This document shows, piece after piece, positions 61,232-64,000 of a stretch of 64,000 nt of DNA (positions within the stretch are counted from its first letter, which is position 1; each line of letters starts with the position of its first letter). The position numbers and the translations under genes were made by a program. The notes under the pieces were generated by a model. That model saw nothing but the letters and a program-made list of their open reading frames with translations. It ran no database searches and was not told the DNA's origin. Origin of the DNA: Siphonodentalium dalli (Eukaryota; Mollusca; Scaphopoda; Gadilida; Siphonodentaliidae); the NCBI GenBank assembly GCA_032622095.1, contig CP136063.1, forward strand, positions 117,696,723 to 117,760,722, in the 5' to 3' direction.

Positions 61232-62755
61232 TTATTATTATTATTATACTACAGTATTTTTCAACGCCCAAATCTCGGAATGTATTAGTACTAGAAAACT
61301 CAAGTTTGGTAAGTATGTTGGGGTAAATGAGTTCTATGCCTTTGGCTCATAACGGATATTGTCCGCATTTACCCCGTGGAGTTATCTCCCTTTATATGAA
61401 AAAATGTCATTTTATTATCTCGGAAATTATAAGGAGCAGAGCATCGAAAATTGGACTGTATACACATCTCGATATGCCCTACTGCCCACGGGCTTCAGAA
61501 CTTGTGTCCGCGCTTTCCCTGAGGAGTTACCGCCCATAGTTGGCAAACCTCTATTTGATTGTACTCTGTTGTCCTCTTGTATCATTCCAGATAACTGCAT
61601 GTGGTTTTCATAGTCGTGTTGACCGTTGTCAGTTTAGTCAGAGAAGGAAATTTTGACAGGGTCGGACATATATTTTGACACTGGGGTGGGGGGCAAATTG
61701 TTTGCAAAATAAAATTTTGATTGACATTCATATATTTAAGTTTATGTATTTCCCGAACGAAAACAAACTCATACCGGAAAGGATTTTTGAAATCCGAGAA
61801 GAAATGCAAGAGTTACGGGCCCTCAAAGTTTGCAATTTGGGCCCATGTGCTTGATAACACATCTCCTCCGAAGATGTCGAAGTTTGGATGTCAGCTGATA
61901 CGCCAACGTGTGCGGACGGAAGAGGGCACGCGGTGGGCCAAATTTTGCCAGTGTCGGTTCATTATTGTGGGTCTGGGGAGGGGTGGTCCGTGGTACCAAT
62001 TTTTAATTCTTCTCGGAATCAGATGAAACTTGGAATATAACATCTGCAACATCAGCCGATTTAGAAACTGGACGAATTTCGAAAATCCATCGAAAACTAA
62101 AAGAATCGCGGGCCCTCAAACTTTGCAATTTTGGGCCCATGTGCTTGATAACACATCTCCTCCGAAGATATCGAACATAGGATGTCATCTGATACGAAAA
62201 TGCGTACGGACTGGAGACGGCACGCGGTGGGCCAAATGTTGCCAGTGTCGGTTCATTATTGTGGGTCTGGGGAGGGGTGGTCCGTGGTGCCGAATTTTAA
62301 TTCTTCTCGGAATCAGATGAAACTTGGAATATAATATCTGCAACATCAGCCGATCTCGAAGCTGAACACAGATCGTAAATACGTTGGAAAATGGCGGAGA
62401 TTTTGGCCGTACAAGTTTGAATTTGGGCCCATATGCTTTCCAATAATCAAAGTGTTATCCGTATCCAAATCAGATGAAATTTATACTATGCAATCTATGT
62501 CAGCCGCAAATCACAAAACTGGAAACAACTTTAAAATCCGTTGGAAACTGACGAAGTTACGGGGCCTCAAACTTAGCAGTTTGTGCCAGGGGTTGATGTT
62601 TTCCCAATCCCGTCACCCAATTTCGAGGCAGGGGTGGGGTCACGTCCAAACACTTGAGATCAACCTACACATATTAGGACAACATATAATCACCATACTT
62701 CATATTTTCCGTCCATAAACTGCGATTCTTTCCACTCATGATTGATCCTATTATT
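61232..62755 (+). repeat. Family D body without head, right of R4
   Basis: Five TTA triplets, then a 1510-bp D body at 61246-62755, nearly identical to 42230-43739. Confidence 0.9.
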
Positions 62756-62958
62756 ATACTTCCATGGTGTAACCAAGGAAGTATATTGTTTTTCTACTGC
62801 GGCCGTTTTCTGTTTAATTGGAAATACTCAGAAACTAATGGGAGGAGGACCGCGAAATCTCTAGCGAATGAAGGCATCTAAGGTCTACTAAAAATAATGG
62901 TATCCGGATGTTGGTCCAATATCTTTTAACAGAGTTATGGCCCTTTTTCGATTATTTT

Positions 62959-62993
<35 letters not shown>

Positions 62994-64000
62994 CTACAGT
63001 ATTTTTCAACGCCCAAATCTCGGAATGTATTAGTACTAGAAAACTCAAGTTTGGTAAGTATGTTGGGGTAAATGAGTTCTATGCCTTTGGCTCATAACGG
63101 ATATTGTCCGCATTTACCCCGTGGAGTTATCTCCCTTTATATGAAAAAATGTCATTTTATTATCTCGGAAATTATAAGGAGCAGAGCATCGAAAATTGGA
63201 CTGTATACACATCTCGATATGCCCTACTGCCCACGGGCTTCAGAACTTGTGTCCGCGCTTTCCCTGAGGAGTTACCGCCCATAGTTGGCAAACCTCTATT
63301 TGATTGTACTCTGTTGTCCTCTTGTATCATTCCAGATAACTGCATGTGGTTTTCATAGTCGTGTTGACCGTTGTCAGTTTAGTCAGAGAAGGAAATTTTG
63401 ACAGGGTCGGACATATATTTTGACACTGGGGTGGGGGGCAAATTGTTTGCAAAATAAAATTTTGATTGACATTCATATATTTAAGTTTATGTATTTCCCG
63501 AACGAAAACAAACTCATACCGGAAAGGATTTTTGAAATCCGAGAAGAAATGCAAGAGTTACGGGCCCTCAAAGTTTGCAATTTGGGCCCATGTGCTTGAT
63601 AACACATCTCCTCCGAAGATGTCGAAGTTTGGATGTCAGCTGATACGCCAACGTGTGCGGACGGAAGAGGGCACGCGGTGGGCCAAATTTTGCCAGTGTC
63701 GGTTCATTATTGTGGGTCTGGGGAGGGGTGGTCCGTGGTACCAATTTTTAATTCTTCTCGGAATCAGATGAAACTTGGAATATAACATCTGCAACATCAG
63801 CCGATTTAGAAACTGGACGAATTTCGAAAATCCATCGAAAACTAAAAGAATCGCGGGCCCTCAAACTTTGCAATTTTGGGCCCATGTGCTTGATAACACA
63901 TCTCCTCCGAAGATATCGAACATAGGATGTCATCTGATACGAAAATGCGTACGGACTGGAGACGGCACGCGGTGGGCCAAATGTTGCCAGTGTCGGTTCA
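62756..64000 (+). repeat. Family D unit, right end cut by window
   Basis: Head with ATCTTTTAACAG, (ATT)10 at 62961-62990, and the first 1010 bp of a D body from 62991. The array continues past the window. Confidence 0.92.

Noticed and set aside
1-64000. CRISPR array or bacterial operon structure
   Set aside because: Repeats are 1.2-2 kb with no short direct repeats and unique spacers, there are no cas-like frames, and the poly(A) signal, tRNA-derived SINE-like segment and Helitron ends indicate a eukaryote.

Overview
This window looks like repeat-dense nuclear DNA from an invertebrate animal. I found no credible intact protein-coding gene, no rRNA gene, no functional tRNA gene and no CRISPR array. 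A mollusc is my best guess. The basis is AT-rich arrays with (ATT)n tracts, short phrases such as GAGTTATCTCCCTTTAT and ACCTTGACCTT that I associate with molluscan repeats, a tRNA-derived SINE-like segment and Helitron-type ends. This is memory-based inference and no search was run. The many short open frames recur identically in each repeat copy and often open only at TTG or GTG, so they are by-products of the repeats.

Most of the window is built from one modular design. A head begins with a hairpin (left arm ATACTTCCATGGT), runs about 180-200 bp, and ends in a perfect (ATT)2-10 tract. A body follows that starts ATACT and ends in CCTATTATT. I name the body families A (subtypes A1 and A2), B, C, D and E. 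Full-length bodies are almost exactly 1219 bp (C), 1510-1511 bp (A, D, E) or 1803 bp (B). The 292-bp steps match one, two or three copies of an internal subrepeat. Several heads are duplicated without a body. A sixth family, F (47.6-54.0 kb, units of about 1.25 kb), has a different sequence but the same plan: hairpin, trinucleotide tract (CTT), body, and a related conserved tail.

Five copies of a composite block R (9.8-12.8, 16.7-19.7, 25.0-27.9, 34.8-36.4 and 58.3-61.2 kb) interrupt the arrays. Every R copy has the same right end, a hairpin, 10 nt, then CTAG followed by T, which is the signature of a Helitron 3-prime end. The left ends differ. Four R copies hold a minus-strand tRNA-like segment and a decayed 125-codon minus-strand reading frame. 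Two R copies (25 and 58 kb) contain a 450-452 bp insert M that begins TCTACTAC, ends CTAG and sits exactly between A and T. The matching empty site is present in the other R copies, so M is a well-supported non-autonomous Helitron. Another element, X (12.8-14.4 kb), also ends hairpin-11 nt-CTAG.

Layout: 1-9.8 kb A array; 7.5-19.7 kb a 6.87-kb higher-order tandem duplication (A1-A1-R-X, then A1-A1-R); 19.7-25 kb A2 then B; 25-27.9 kb R3; 27.9-31.4 kb A2; 31.4-34.8 kb C; 34.8-36.4 kb R5; 36.4-41.8 kb A2; 41.8-47.6 kb D and E; 47.6-54.0 kb F; 54.0-58.3 kb E; 58.3-61.2 kb R4; 61.2-64.0 kb D. I infer that rolling-circle transposition plus recombination at ATT tracts and hairpin heads built this locus. 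Because many copies are nearly identical, copy number and order depend on the assembly.
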